DNA of 64,000 nucleotides from CAIUSP01 sp040375675 (GCA_040375675.1 JBEIRY010000001.1:1-64000), one strand, 5' to 3'. Counted from the first letter of the stretch, positions 1 through 9,472 are shown. Numbers and translations are program-made. The notes: generated from the sequence alone by a model not told the origin.

Positions 1-267
1 GACCTCGCGCAGCCGGGAGTAATCGAATCTCGCGACCGTGATCAAGACACCTATGCCTATCAGGCCGTAGAGGCCCTGACGGAAGGTGAAGTAGAGCGGC
101 TGGCCCGGGATGTCGTCCTGAGTTGCACTGCCGAGCGTGAAGACACTGAAAGCGATCAGGCCGATCGCGGCCACCAGCATCCAGGGGTCCATGTAGGTCA
201 ATCTCAGGCGCTCGGCCAGTGAGGTCCTTTCACCCCCGAGATCGATTGTTCCCCGACGGGCCTCCAC
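1..267 (-). CDS. rodA: RodA/FtsW-type peptidoglycan glycosyltransferase, N-terminal part (cut by window edge)
   Basis: Only the first 89 codons are inside the window. I start it at the GTG that overlaps the TAG stop of the PBP2 gene; the frame then reads without a stop to base 1. After a short cytoplasmic segment come a hydrophobic helix (around residues 27-45) and a stretch reading YFTFRQGLYGLIGIG, typical of the first two helices of SEDS proteins. In the family this protein polymerises lipid II for cell elongation together with PBP2, whose gene lies directly upstream. RodA rather than FtsW is inferred from the mreC-mreD-mrdA context. Confidence 0.85.
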   Translation of the reverse strand, partial: MEARRGTIDLGGERTSLAERLRLTYMDPWMLVAAIGLIAFSVFTLGSATQDDIPGQPLYFTFRQGLYGLIGIGVLITVARFDYSRLREV

Positions 268-2147
268 TACTCGGCCACCGCCCCGCTCCTGCCGACGGCA
301 GAAGGCACCTGCGAGATCTTGAAGTAGGACTCGAGGATTCGAGCGACCACCGGTGCCGCGACATCGGCCCCGAATCCGCCGCGCTCGACAGTTGCCACCA
401 CCACGATCTCTGGGTCGTCGGCAGGAGCCATCGCGGCAAACCAGGACTGGTCGGGTATGTCAGAACCCCGCTCGGCCGTACCGGTCTTACCCGCGACCTT
501 GATCTTCCAGTTACCGAACACCTGGTACGCCGTTCCGGTCGGGTCCTGAAGAGCCTCCTCCATGCCCTGCAGAATCGCCTCCCTCGTTCCGGGTGAGAAA
601 TCGATCTGCCGTTTGGCTGCCGGTCGCACCTCCTCGATCGTTTCGCCGGTCACGGTTTCGATCGACTGGGCCAGATGCGGGGTTACCACCGTTCCACCGT
701 TTGCAAGCGCCGAGTACGCAACTGCCATCTGGAGCGGGTTCGCCTGCAGGTCTCCCTGCCCGACCGAGAGGTTCACGTTGTCGCCATCGGTCCAAGGCCG
801 ATCGGTCAATCCCTCCGTATAGAGCTGGTTCCGCCACTTGGGATTCGGCACAAGCCCCTCGGTCTCGGCCGGAAGGTCGATCCCCGTCGTCTCGCCAAGA
901 CCGTAGAGCTTGGCCCAATCCTGGATTTGTCCGCCATCTCCGCTCGCCTTGGCGGCAAGACCGAGTTTGTAGAAGTAGACATCAGAGGAAACGCGCAGAG
1001 CGTCGACCATGTCGATCGGTCCGTAGACCTTGTCTCCAGAGTTCTTGAAGTTGATCGTGTCCACGGTTACTTTGCCCGTGTCGTCGACGATCGTGTCGGG
1101 AGCAATCAAGCCGTCTTCAAGTCCAGCCGTGGCGGTGATCAACTTGAAGATCGAGCCGGTCGGGTAGAGGCCCTGGATGGCGCGGTTTGCCAGCGGCGCA
1201 TCGTTCTGCTTTGCCGTCAGCTGCTTGTACTGACTCTCAGTTATCGGCTTGGTGAAAATCGAAGGATCGAATGTCGGTGTAGAGCCCATCGCGAGTATCT
1301 CGCCGGTCTTCGGATCCATCGCCACGAAAGCTCCCGGTAGTCCGAAAGAGCCGAGCGCGGCCTCGCCGGTAGCCTGCAGCTCTGAATCGATCGTGAGCCT
1401 TACGTTCTGACCCGCCGTAGCCGGCTTGTCGGCCAAGGTTCCGCGGGTGTTGCCGAGCGAGTCGACCTGTATCCGGGTTGCCCCGGGTGCTCCGCGAAGA
1501 AAGCGGTCGTACTCATACTCGACCCCGGATTGTCCGACCAGATCTCCCTGGCGCAACCCTCGATAGCGAGGGAGCTTCAACTGCTCTGCTGTTACCTCTC
1601 CGACGTTTCCGAAGAGATGGGCGGCAAGGTAGCCGCGGGGATAATCGCGGACGAAGACCCTCTCCACATCGACTCCGGGAAAACGGTCGCGGTTCTCCCG
1701 CAAATAGAAAACCTTCTCCAATCCCAGGTCTTGGCTGAGCACCACCGCGCCACCGGGGACATCGGCGTTCTCGGGTTGGAGCTTGCGCTTCAGCGACCGA
1801 TAGCTGATCCCTGTCACCTGGGAGAGGCCGCTCAGCTCTGACCTGAGCTCCGGCCCGGGCGAAGGCAGCTCGACCGGGGTGACCCTGAGCTCGTTGCGGG
1901 TCCGGTTGGAGACCAGGACCTTTCCGTTGCGGTCGACGACCTTCCCACGGGGAGGCTGAACCCTGATCTCGGCTATGCGGTTGTCGTTTGCCTGCTGTAG
2001 ATAGTCGTCGCCATTCAGGATCTCCAACTGCCACAGCCTGAGCACGCCCACGGCAAGGAGCACTACGGCAAGGCCCGCAAACACCGCCACCCTGACCGAG
2101 AGCCGTGACTGCTCGGCCTCGCTTCTCCCTGGTTCACGCATGTACAT
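267..2147 (-). CDS. mrdA: Penicillin-binding protein 2, elongation transpeptidase
   Basis: A 626-residue class B PBP. One N-terminal membrane helix (about 18-38) is followed by the dimerisation domain with the R-G-x-V-x-D-R-x-G motif (67-75). The transpeptidase domain carries the nucleophile motif S332-I-F-K335, an S-S-D triad in place of SxN, and K-T-G-T near residue 555. It cross-links peptidoglycan of the lateral wall with RodA, MreC and MreD, all encoded beside it. The stop overlaps the rodA start by one base. ATG codons at 2147 and 2141 are both possible starts; the spacing to mreD is short and no clear Shine-Dalgarno is seen. Confidence 0.95.
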   Translation of the reverse strand: MYMREPGRSEAEQSRLSVRVAVFAGLAVVLLAVGVLRLWQLEILNGDDYLQQANDNRIAEIRVQPPRGKVVDRNGKVLVSNRTRNELRVTPVELPSPGPELRSELSGLSQVTGISYRSLKRKLQPENADVPGGAVVLSQDLGLEKVFYLRENRDRFPGVDVERVFVRDYPRGYLAAHLFGNVGEVTAEQLKLPRYRGLRQGDLVGQSGVEYEYDRFLRGAPGATRIQVDSLGNTRGTLADKPATAGQNVRLTIDSELQATGEAALGSFGLPGAFVAMDPKTGEILAMGSTPTFDPSIFTKPITESQYKQLTAKQNDAPLANRAIQGLYPTGSIFKLITATAGLEDGLIAPDTIVDDTGKVTVDTINFKNSGDKVYGPIDMVDALRVSSDVYFYKLGLAAKASGDGGQIQDWAKLYGLGETTGIDLPAETEGLVPNPKWRNQLYTEGLTDRPWTDGDNVNLSVGQGDLQANPLQMAVAYSALANGGTVVTPHLAQSIETVTGETIEEVRPAAKRQIDFSPGTREAILQGMEEALQDPTGTAYQVFGNWKIKVAGKTGTAERGSDIPDQSWFAAMAPADDPEIVVVATVERGGFGADVAAPVVARILESYFKISQVPSAVGRSGAVAE

Positions 2148-2162
2148 AGAAGTACATAGAGA

Positions 2163-2741
2163 TTAGGCCTCGGCCTTCTCGGCCCTTTTCTCTTTCTCCC
2201 GTCGCCTGCGTGATCTGCGTCCATCCGACGACGGTCCATCCTCGATCAGGGCTGAGCGGAGATAGAGGCGAACCAGCATAAGAACCGGGACCGCAAAGAG
2301 GAAACCGAGCAACGTCTCTACGAGGAGATCCCGAGCCACTCCCCCGGTGATCTCCGAATCGACGCCGAGGCCCAACTGGATGACCGCGAACAAACCCCCG
2401 CCGAACAGAGTGAAAAGGCCACCGAGCAACACCGCTGCGAGCCGGGTGGGCCTTCCTACGTCTTCGCGATACCGCCCTGCGAGATAACCAACCGCCATCA
2501 GGGTCAAGGCCAACGCTCCAAGGTCTGACATCAATAGGCAATCGAGCAGGAACCCGACCGAAAACCCGAAGACCGCACCGGTCAGGCTGCCTCCCACCAA
2601 GCCGATCGACATCACGACCAGCAGCGACACCTCAGGGCTCGAACCGAAAAGCCGCAACTCGGAGAAGAACGATGTCTGAAGGATCGCGACGAGCAACGCG
2701 AGTACGACCAGGCGGGCCACGATCTTCCAGGTAACGATCAC
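2163..2741 (-). CDS. mreD: Rod shape-determining protein MreD
   Basis: 192 residues with about five hydrophobic helices and a very basic cytoplasmic tail (RRSRRRREKEKR). Length and helix pattern fit MreD, the membrane partner of MreC in the elongasome. It starts with GTG in a GTGA overlap with the mreC stop, so translation is probably coupled. Sequence conservation of MreD is always low, so the call rests on topology plus position between mreC and mrdA. Confidence 0.88.
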   Translation of the reverse strand: MIVTWKIVARLVVLALLVAILQTSFFSELRLFGSSPEVSLLVVMSIGLVGGSLTGAVFGFSVGFLLDCLLMSDLGALALTLMAVGYLAGRYREDVGRPTRLAAVLLGGLFTLFGGGLFAVIQLGLGVDSEITGGVARDLLVETLLGFLFAVPVLMLVRLYLRSALIEDGPSSDGRRSRRRREKEKRAEKAEA

Positions 2742-3595
2742 TTCGAAGCCCCGCTGGCCAGGACCTTTACGTAATCCATGTCGCGCAGATCGGCATAGAT
2801 ACGAACCTGAACTCGCTGATAGGCCTGCAACTCTTCCAGCGAAACATCGGAAACCCTGCCGATCGGAATGCCTGGAGGGAAAAGAGACGACAGCGCCGGA
2901 TCGGAGAACCCGGCCGTAACCACCACCTGACCCTTGCGTATCTCTTCTCCTCCTCGGATGTAGTTCAGCTGGAGATTCTCTGGCTTGCCGAGCTCAGGCT
3001 CGATGACTCCGATAGTCCCCGACGGCAGCACCCTCGCAGCAACGGAGCTGTCGGAATCGGTGATCAGGGTTACCTCTGAGTTGCCGCGGTTCACCAGCGT
3101 TACTCGTCCGGCCAGGCCCGCCGGAGATACGACCGGGTCATTCAGTCTCACGCCGGCCGAGGAGCCTTTGTCGATGACCACCGTCGAGTACCAGACGGTT
3201 GGAGAGCGACCTATAACCCGGGCATCGACTGGAGTGGAGCCCGCGGGGATCAGTCCGCCGACCAACGCGTTTAGCTTTGCCTGTTGCCCCCGCGCCGACG
3301 AGGTCGACTCGGTCTGGGCAAGGCGACTGCGAAGATCTGCAACCTCATCGCGCAGACGGGCATTTTCTCCGCGTGCATCGAATGTCTCGCTGAACCAGTT
3401 GATCAGGTCCCTTGGCGGCTTCAACGCCCTGCTGGAACCCTCCTCTATCGGCCCGAGCAGATTCGAAACCAATCCTTGTCCTGAATGCAGGGGGCCAGTG
3501 GGACCTTCCTGAAAGTAGAGGCTGAGCATCGTCAGTCCAGCTACCACCAACACCGCCAGCGCGGTTCGCCTTCTGCGTACTTCTTTGCGGTACAT
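2738..3595 (-). CDS. mreC: Cell shape protein MreC
   Basis: 285 residues: a basic cytoplasmic start (RKEVRRRRTAL), one membrane helix (about 12-27), a coiled coil (about 74-100, ENARLRDEVADLRSRLAQTES) and then the periplasmic double beta-barrel domain with the usual ARVIGRSP and DKGSSAGV-like segments. MreC is the extracytoplasmic scaffold that activates PBP2. It is the first of four tightly packed elongation genes. mreB, usually just upstream, is not here; maf and ndk take that place. Confidence 0.95.
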   Translation of the reverse strand: MYRKEVRRRRTALAVLVVAGLTMLSLYFQEGPTGPLHSGQGLVSNLLGPIEEGSSRALKPPRDLINWFSETFDARGENARLRDEVADLRSRLAQTESTSSARGQQAKLNALVGGLIPAGSTPVDARVIGRSPTVWYSTVVIDKGSSAGVRLNDPVVSPAGLAGRVTLVNRGNSEVTLITDSDSSVAARVLPSGTIGVIEPELGKPENLQLNYIRGGEEIRKGQVVVTAGFSDPALSSLFPPGIPIGRVSDVSLEELQAYQRVQVRIYADLRDMDYVKVLASGASK

Positions 3596-3682
3596 GTTCT
3601 GGTTTCTGGTCCTGACCCGATTGTTTGGGGATCTGGCCCGGAGTCCCTCGCCCGAGGCGTAGGCTCAAGGCCCTACAGATGC

Positions 3683-4264
3683 CTAATTCTGCCGGGTGGA
3701 CCGGAGCAGCTCCGGGGCCAAGCGTGCAAGCAGACCCAGGGGAAGGCCAATCACGTTCGAAAGATCGCCCTCGACCCGCTCGACCAGGCCGGAACCTGAG
3801 CCCTGAATTGCATAGCCGCCAGCTCTACCTTTCCACTCGTTGCCCGCAAGACAGGCATCGAGAAGACCGTCTGAGATCTCCTTGAAAAAGACCGCCGTCT
3901 CCTCCACCCCCACTCGCGGCTCCTCCTCTCCGGGAAATACGACACAAAGGCCACCGGCTACCGAGTGCTCGCGGCCCGAGAGGTCACGCAGCATCTGACG
4001 AGCCTCGGCAAGGTCTGCCGGCTGACCCAGGGCCTTACCGTCGAGGATCACCTCGGTATCGCCGGCGATGACAGCTGCGCCGGAGAGGTCCGGGCGTGAT
4101 GCGACCGCGAGCGCCTTCGCAATCGCGTTGTCACGGACGATCTCGAGCGGATCTCCTTCGGTCCGCTCGGAAATCCCAGATTCGATCACATCGACAGCCA
4201 GCCCGAGACCGGTCAACAGCGTCAGCCGTTGAGGGGATCGGCTCGCAAGCACGACCCTGGTCAT
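3683..4264 (-). CDS. maf: Maf-family nucleotide pyrophosphatase
   Basis: 193 residues with the full Maf signature: LASRSPQR at the N-terminus, AGDTEV in the middle, GRAGGYAIQG and a terminal NVIGLPL. Family members hydrolyse non-canonical or modified nucleoside triphosphates (dTTP/UTP or m7GTP types) and are often found next to mre genes, as here. It lies between ndk (21 bases upstream) and mreC (about 90 bases downstream). Which Maf subfamily it belongs to cannot be decided by eye. Confidence 0.92.
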   Translation of the reverse strand: MTRVVLASRSPQRLTLLTGLGLAVDVIESGISERTEGDPLEIVRDNAIAKALAVASRPDLSGAAVIAGDTEVILDGKALGQPADLAEARQMLRDLSGREHSVAGGLCVVFPGEEEPRVGVEETAVFFKEISDGLLDACLAGNEWKGRAGGYAIQGSGSGLVERVEGDLSNVIGLPLGLLARLAPELLRSTRQN

Positions 4265-4285
4265 TGATTCACCTGAGAGAGGGGC

Positions 4286-4690
4286 TCAGAGTTCAGGAAA
4301 CCAGATCGAAATCTCACGCTCGGCCGATTCGGGCGAGTCGGAGCCGTGAACCAGGTTGAAGGTGACTTCGAGACCGAAGTCACCTCTGATCGAACCGGTA
4401 GCAGCCTCTACTGGATCGGTCGAGCCGATCAGCTGTCGGGCTGCGGGGATCGCGTTGGGACCTTCGAGGACTGCGGCAACCAGAGGTCCTCCTGTGATGA
4501 AAGAGACGAGCTCCCCGAAGAAGGGCTTCTCGGAGTGCTCCGCGTAGTGGGCGTTGGCGATCTCCTCATCGGCGGTCAGGAGCTTCAGGGCAACGAGAGA
4601 GAGACCCTTCGACTCGAACCGAGAGATCACTTCGCCGGTGAGGCGCCGCTCGAAGGCATCGGGCTTGACCAGAATCAGAGTTCGTTCCAT
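4286..4690 (-). CDS. ndk: Nucleoside diphosphate kinase
   Basis: 134 residues, the normal size. The phospho-accepting histidine lies in NLVHGSDSPESAEREI near the C-terminus and the N-terminus reads ERTLILVKPDA. It transfers the gamma-phosphate among nucleotides. A TAGCGT hexamer (4698-4703) lies 7 bases before the ATG and there is no Shine-Dalgarno, so this gene probably opens a leaderless transcript that runs on into maf and the mre genes. Confidence 0.97.
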   Translation of the reverse strand: MERTLILVKPDAFERRLTGEVISRFESKGLSLVALKLLTADEEIANAHYAEHSEKPFFGELVSFITGGPLVAAVLEGPNAIPAARQLIGSTDPVEAATGSIRGDFGLEVTFNLVHGSDSPESAEREISIWFPEL

Positions 4691-4697
4691 GACCGAG

Positions 4698-4703
4698 ACG
4701 CTA
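4698..4703 (-). promoter_or_regulatory. Predicted -10 element of ndk (leaderless)
   Basis: TAGCGT read on the minus strand ends 7 bases before the ndk ATG, so transcription would begin at or next to the start codon. It matches the TANNNT pattern seen before many other starts in this window. No convincing -35 is visible. Confidence 0.5.
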
Positions 4704-4713
4704 CCGATTCAGC

Positions 4714-5463
4714 TCAGTCGCCGGAGCGCCGAGGGGGCTGTCCGCCCGGGCCCTGTTGTGGGTTGCCACTCTTACCCGCAGGACGTCCTCGGGGCACGCG
4801 CCGGGCCTGGCGCTCGGCGGTATCTCCGGTACGCGGCTGGTTTTGGGTCGAGGACCCGCCCTGCTGTGAGCGAGCTTCGGCTGCACGCGTGCGGCGTTCG
4901 CGATCACGCTGGTCGCTGTCGCGCTGATCCTGAGTTCCCTGTCTTGCCTCTCGCGTCGCCGCTCTGGTCGCCTGCGCACGTGAACGCTGCTGAGATATCT
5001 CTTCGCGCCGGCGCGGCACAGCTGTTTCGCAGTATGGGCAGACCTTCCAGCGAGGATCCAGCGGCTTGCGGCACTTGCGGCAGGGGGTGCGCAGCTTGCG
5101 CTCGCAGTTCGGGCAACTGAGGAAATCCCGGCCGACCGGATACTCGCAGTGAGGGCACGAACCCTCGACCAGCTCCCTCAACCTCATCTCGGATGCACGC
5201 AGTTCGATCTCGCGTTCCTGACGATCCTCGATGAACTCAGGCGGGCGCAGGATCGTGTAGACGACCGTTCCGAAGAAGGGGAAGAGCGAAGCGGCCGCCG
5301 AGCAGGTGATCAGCACCGGATCCTCGATCCGCCTGCGGGCGTCGAGATAGGTCCAGTAGATCAGCGCCAGGTAGGTGACTACGAGGAAGAGGACGAAGAA
5401 ACTGAGGAACAGTCCGATCCCGCCGCCGAAGCCGAATATTCCAAGGGGTGTAGGCATCTCCAC
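4714..5463 (-). CDS. Membrane-anchored double zinc-ribbon protein of unknown function
   Basis: 249 residues. The N-terminus holds two hydrophobic helices (about 10-38 and 50-70), then an acidic/basic helix, then a double zinc ribbon with four CxxC pairs (SCPHCE, SCPNCE, PCRKCR, VCPYCE, about 102-147). The last 90 residues are a disordered tail rich in Arg, Gln, Gly and Pro. Such treble-ribbon membrane proteins are common next to folC/valS in actinobacteria, but I do not know a function. The Arg-rich tail could bind nucleic acid or ribosomes; that is only a guess. Confidence 0.8.
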   Translation of the reverse strand: MEMPTPLGIFGFGGGIGLFLSFFVLFLVVTYLALIYWTYLDARRRIEDPVLITCSAAASLFPFFGTVVYTILRPPEFIEDRQEREIELRASEMRLRELVEGSCPHCEYPVGRDFLSCPNCERKLRTPCRKCRKPLDPRWKVCPYCETAVPRRREEISQQRSRAQATRAATREARQGTQDQRDSDQRDRERRTRAAEARSQQGGSSTQNQPRTGDTAERQARRVPRGRPAGKSGNPQQGPGGQPPRRSGD

Positions 5464-5513
5464 TTAGTGATTTTGCCGCTCGGAGACCAAAACCCTGCAA
5501 GCCGCCGCGCAAC

Positions 5514-5633
5514 TCACAGGTAGGCCAAGCCGAATACGTAGCCGATTGCGAAGAAAACGATGATCACGATCGCGACGATCGCCGCGACCAGACCCATCAT
5601 GGTGAGAAGTTCGCCTCTTGCTTCTTTATCCAT
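5514..5633 (-). CDS. 39-residue single-helix membrane protein overlapping folC
   Basis: A short ORF: a charged start (MDKEARGELLTMM) and then one continuous hydrophobic helix rich in Val, Ile, Ala and Phe to the C-terminus. Its ATG lies inside the last codons of folC (8-base overlap, with the folC TAA contained in ATGGATAA), a layout typical of coupled translation. It is too small for domain assignment. The start codon, the clean stop, and a hydrophobic content out of frame with any other gene make it likely real. Function unknown. Confidence 0.6.
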   Translation of the reverse strand: MDKEARGELLTMMGLVAAIVAIVIIVFFAIGYVFGLAYL

Positions 5634-6855
5634 AGATTCCTAGAAGGTAGTGGGAACCGGTGACGACCGCGACACCTTGCTTGCCTTTTGCAAGTTCCCG
5701 CGCTCGCGAGATGGCCTGAGATGGCTCGGAAACCGCTTCTGCGGTGACTCCGAAATCCACACAGAGATCGGCCAGATCAGATGCCGGAACGCACTTTGCC
5801 CCGGGACGGCCAGTGCCCTTCATCTGCTCTTCCGCGATTTCCGTACAGATGAAATCCCCACAGACACCTGCCAGCGCCTCGATCATCCCTGAGGCGTCCT
5901 TGTCATCCAGCACCGCGAGGCAGCAAACCACCGGAGCACCATCGCAGAGAGCCGGCAGGGCCTCGGCAAGGGCCCTGGCGGCGTCTGGATTATGAGCGGC
6001 GTCGAGCACCACCGGCGGATCCCCCTCACGCAACTCCAGCCGTCCTCGGACGACCATCTCCTTACTTGCCATTTCTCGCACCACCTTGGATACATCTCCA
6101 ACCAGCGCCTCGGCAGCAGCGACGGCGAGTCCGAGGTTTCGCCTCTGGAAGGGCGGAAGACTCTCCGGGCCCGCCGGCTCGGCGATGACCCAACGAGCGT
6201 GACGGTCGGCAACAAACTTCTCTACCACCGGCTCCACCCAGGAGGAGGGATCCGGTCCGGTGATCAGGACGCTGTGGTCGCGCAGAACCGCGAGCTTCTC
6301 GGCCGCGATCTCGGCAACCGTTTCGCCGAGCCACTCGGTGTGGTCGAGTCCGACCGAGGTGAGAACCGTCACCTTGGAGGGCAGGACGTTCGTTGCATCG
6401 AGCCGCCCACCCAACCCCGCCTCGATCGCCGCCACCTCCACTCCGGCCTCGGCAAAGGCACAAAAGGCCGCAGCTGTGAGCAACTCGTACTGAGTGACGG
6501 GTCCCTCATCCTCCCCGGCCGCTCGGTCCGCCGCAACGGCAGCTCGCTCGGTCTGCTCGAGAACCGTGAGGAAGAGATCCCCCTCTATCGGCTTCCCGTC
6601 GATCTCGATTCGCTCGCGCCAAGAATCAAGATGAGGAGAGAGGTAGGCACCGGTACTGCGCTCACCCGGCTCTGCAACCAGCCGCGCAATGAAGCGCGTG
6701 GTCGAGGATTTGCCGTTGGTGCCGACGATGTGCGCGCTGGCAAAGCGACGCTGGGGCATCCCCAGCAGCGAACAGAGTCGCTGCATACGCTCGAGACCCA
6801 GCTTCCACCCGATCGGCTCTCGCGCAGCGAGGATCCGCTCGGCGGCAGCGTCCAC
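5626..6855 (-). CDS. folC: Folylpolyglutamate synthase / dihydrofolate synthase
   Basis: 409 residues. The Mur-ligase type ATP loop GTNGKSSTTRFIA is at about 46-58, the second-domain motif DAAHNPDAARA at about 287-297, and the family segment GLGGRLDATN at about 150. It adds glutamates to folates (and may join glutamate to dihydropteroate). It follows valS by 5 bases, the common valS-folC pair of many bacteria, so the two are surely co-transcribed. Confidence 0.95.
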   Translation of the reverse strand: MDAAAERILAAREPIGWKLGLERMQRLCSLLGMPQRRFASAHIVGTNGKSSTTRFIARLVAEPGERSTGAYLSPHLDSWRERIEIDGKPIEGDLFLTVLEQTERAAVAADRAAGEDEGPVTQYELLTAAAFCAFAEAGVEVAAIEAGLGGRLDATNVLPSKVTVLTSVGLDHTEWLGETVAEIAAEKLAVLRDHSVLITGPDPSSWVEPVVEKFVADRHARWVIAEPAGPESLPPFQRRNLGLAVAAAEALVGDVSKVVREMASKEMVVRGRLELREGDPPVVLDAAHNPDAARALAEALPALCDGAPVVCCLAVLDDKDASGMIEALAGVCGDFICTEIAEEQMKGTGRPGAKCVPASDLADLCVDFGVTAEAVSEPSQAISRARELAKGKQGVAVVTGSHYLLGIYG

Positions 6856-6860
6856 CTTGC

Positions 6861-9413
6861 TCAGGAGAGCTCCTCCAGCTCGCCTTTGTATCGCTCGAGT
6901 TTTTCGCGCTCCTCGTCGACGACATCTGCTGGCGCGCTGGAAACGAACTTCTCGTTCGCCAACTTGCCCTCGGCACGAGAAACCTCAGAGCGCAGCTTTT
7001 CGCGACGCTCCTCGATCCTCGCGGCGACTGCCTCGGCATCCACCCCGTCAGCGGCCAGGAGCTCTATGCCGGCCACGGTTGCGATCGCATCCCCTTCGGT
7101 CTGTCCGAACTCGACCCTGGTCAACCGACCAACCAGCTCATGCGGCTGATCACCCGAGCTGCGTCCGTTCAGCGAAGCGCCTGCGGCGACGCCAGCGAGG
7201 TCGCGCCAGCGACGCAGCGCTCGGGTCATCTCGATCGCCGCTCCTATCTCGTCCTCTGCGGCCTGATCGATGAGAGACTCGTCGAATTCGGGGTAGGAGT
7301 GAATCATCAACGCCTCGGGCAGATCCTCGCGCTCCGGCATATACGAGTAGATCTCCTCGGTCACGAAGGGGACGAAGGGGTGTGAAAGGGCCAAGGTCTG
7401 TTCGAGGATCCAGAGCAGGGTTCGGGAGGCATCCTCGTCCCCGTCGTAGAGCCTCGGCTTGACGATCTCCAGATACCAGTCGCAGAGCTCTGACCAGAAG
7501 AACTCGTAGAGCCCGAGAACCGCGTGGGCAAAATCAAACCTTCCGACGCACTCAGACACATCCTGGGTAGCCCGCTGGAATCGAGAGATGATCCAGCGAT
7601 CCTCTACCCGATCACTCCCAGGGCCAGGCACGACTGAGCTGTCGCAAGAGGTGAGGATCAGCCTGGAGGCGTTCCAGAGCTTGTTGGCGAGATCACGACC
7701 CTGTTGAACTCTGGCCTGCGAGAAGCGCACATCCTGGGTCGATGACATCGCGAGCAGACCGAACCGCAGCGCGTCAGCGCCGCTCTGATCGATCTCCTCG
7801 AGCGGGTCTATGCCGGTGCCGAGGCTCTTCGACATGCGGCGCCCGTCGGGGGCCTGGATGACCGAATGAACGTAGACATCGGAGAACGGGACCTCGCCGG
7901 TGAACTCGAGCGAGCACATGATCATCCGGGCGACCCAGAGGAAGAGAATCTCCCTCGCGGTAGTCAGGAAGTCGGTCGGGAAGAAGGCCTTGTAGTCAGG
8001 GGCGTCGGTGTTCGGCCAGCCCAATGTGGCGAACGGCCAGAGGGCAGAACTGAACCAGGTGTCGAGGACATCCTCGTCGCGCACCCATCCATCGCCGGTT
8101 GGTTCGCTCTCGCCTACGTAGATCTCCTCGCCGCGGTACCAGACAGGAAGCCTGTGTCCCCACCAGAGCTGACGTGAGATGCACCAGGGTCGGATCTTGC
8201 TCATCCAGTCGAGGTAGACCTCTCGCGACGAATCTGGCGTGAACTTGACCTCACCGCGCTCGACCACGTCTATCGCAGGCTGTGCGAGCTGGTCCATGCT
8301 GCAGAACCACTGCAAGGAGATGAGCGGCTCGATCCGCTCGCCGGAGCGGTGAGAGAAAGGAACCGAGTGAACGTACTCCGACTCCGAGCGCAGCGCGCCC
8401 TCAGCCCGCAAGGCCTCGACCACCGCGACCTGCGCCTCTGCCGCCGTGCTCCCGGAGTAAGGCTCGCCCGCCTCGGCAGACATCCGCCCGTCCTCGCCGA
8501 TCACGCTGATCTCCTCGAGACCGTGCTTTCGGCCGATCTCGAAGTCGTTCGGGTCGTGTCCAGGAGTGATCTTGAGGGCTCCGGTGCCGAACTCTGGGTC
8601 GACGTGTTCGTCGGCGATCACCGGAATGCGGCGACCGACCAGCGGCAAGATCACCTCTGAACCGACCAGCGCGGAGTAGCGCTCATCGCCCGGAGCAACC
8701 GCAACCGCTGTGTCGGCAAGCATCGTTTCGGGCCGGACGGTGGCGACCACCAGTTCGCCAGATCCATCGGCGAGTGGGTAGGCGATCTCGTAGAGGCTGT
8801 CGGTTACCTCGCGGTTTTCCACCTCGAGATCAGAAATGGCCGAGCGTGAGCCCGGGTCCCAATTGACCATGTAGTTGTCGCGATAGATGTATCCACGCTC
8901 GTAGAGCTCACAGAAGACCCGAACCACGGCTTTGGCGTAGTCGTCGTCGAGAGTGAACCTCTCGCGCTCGTAATCGCACGAGGCGCCGAGCCGCTTGTAC
9001 TGCTCGACGATGGTCGAGCCGTATTCGGCCTTCCACTCCCAGACCCGATCCACAAATGCATCACGCCCCAACTCATGCCTGTCTCCCCCTTGGGAGCGCA
9101 ACTCCTTCTCGACCACAGCCTGAGTTGCGATGCCAGCGTGGTCGGTTCCGAGCACCCAGAGCGTGTTGTGTCCCTGCATCCGGCGCATCCGAACCAGCGC
9201 GTCTTGGATCGAGCCGTTCAGCGCATGGCCCATGTGCAGCGCGCCGGTCACATTGGGAGGAGGAATCGCCACCGAGAAGTTCTCGGCCGGAGTGCCGGTG
9301 GCCTCGGGATGGAACCAGCCGCCTTCCATCCAGCGTTCGAACACACGGGATTCCACCTCGCCGGGATCCCAACGGGTAGTCGCTTCAAGTTTTGCCTTGC
9401 GCTCGTCGCTCAC
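6861..9413 (-). CDS. valS: Valyl-tRNA synthetase
   Basis: 850 residues, class I. The HIGH motif appears as PPPNVTGALHMGHAL (about 52-66) and the KMSKS loop as RRMSKSLGTG (about 520). The editing domain lies between them, and the C-terminus is a coiled coil (about 785-850). It charges tRNA-Val. It begins the valS-folC run with GTG; a GATAAT hexamer about 10 bases upstream of the start may be its -10 element. Confidence 0.97.
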   Translation of the reverse strand: MSDERKAKLEATTRWDPGEVESRVFERWMEGGWFHPEATGTPAENFSVAIPPPNVTGALHMGHALNGSIQDALVRMRRMQGHNTLWVLGTDHAGIATQAVVEKELRSQGGDRHELGRDAFVDRVWEWKAEYGSTIVEQYKRLGASCDYERERFTLDDDYAKAVVRVFCELYERGYIYRDNYMVNWDPGSRSAISDLEVENREVTDSLYEIAYPLADGSGELVVATVRPETMLADTAVAVAPGDERYSALVGSEVILPLVGRRIPVIADEHVDPEFGTGALKITPGHDPNDFEIGRKHGLEEISVIGEDGRMSAEAGEPYSGSTAAEAQVAVVEALRAEGALRSESEYVHSVPFSHRSGERIEPLISLQWFCSMDQLAQPAIDVVERGEVKFTPDSSREVYLDWMSKIRPWCISRQLWWGHRLPVWYRGEEIYVGESEPTGDGWVRDEDVLDTWFSSALWPFATLGWPNTDAPDYKAFFPTDFLTTAREILFLWVARMIMCSLEFTGEVPFSDVYVHSVIQAPDGRRMSKSLGTGIDPLEEIDQSGADALRFGLLAMSSTQDVRFSQARVQQGRDLANKLWNASRLILTSCDSSVVPGPGSDRVEDRWIISRFQRATQDVSECVGRFDFAHAVLGLYEFFWSELCDWYLEIVKPRLYDGDEDASRTLLWILEQTLALSHPFVPFVTEEIYSYMPEREDLPEALMIHSYPEFDESLIDQAAEDEIGAAIEMTRALRRWRDLAGVAAGASLNGRSSGDQPHELVGRLTRVEFGQTEGDAIATVAGIELLAADGVDAEAVAARIEERREKLRSEVSRAEGKLANEKFVSSAPADVVDEEREKLERYKGELEELS

Positions 9414-9472
9414 TGCTCAGGCGATTATCGCCGCAAAGCGGTCACCGATGCGTCGGTGAGGATGCTGCCGAC

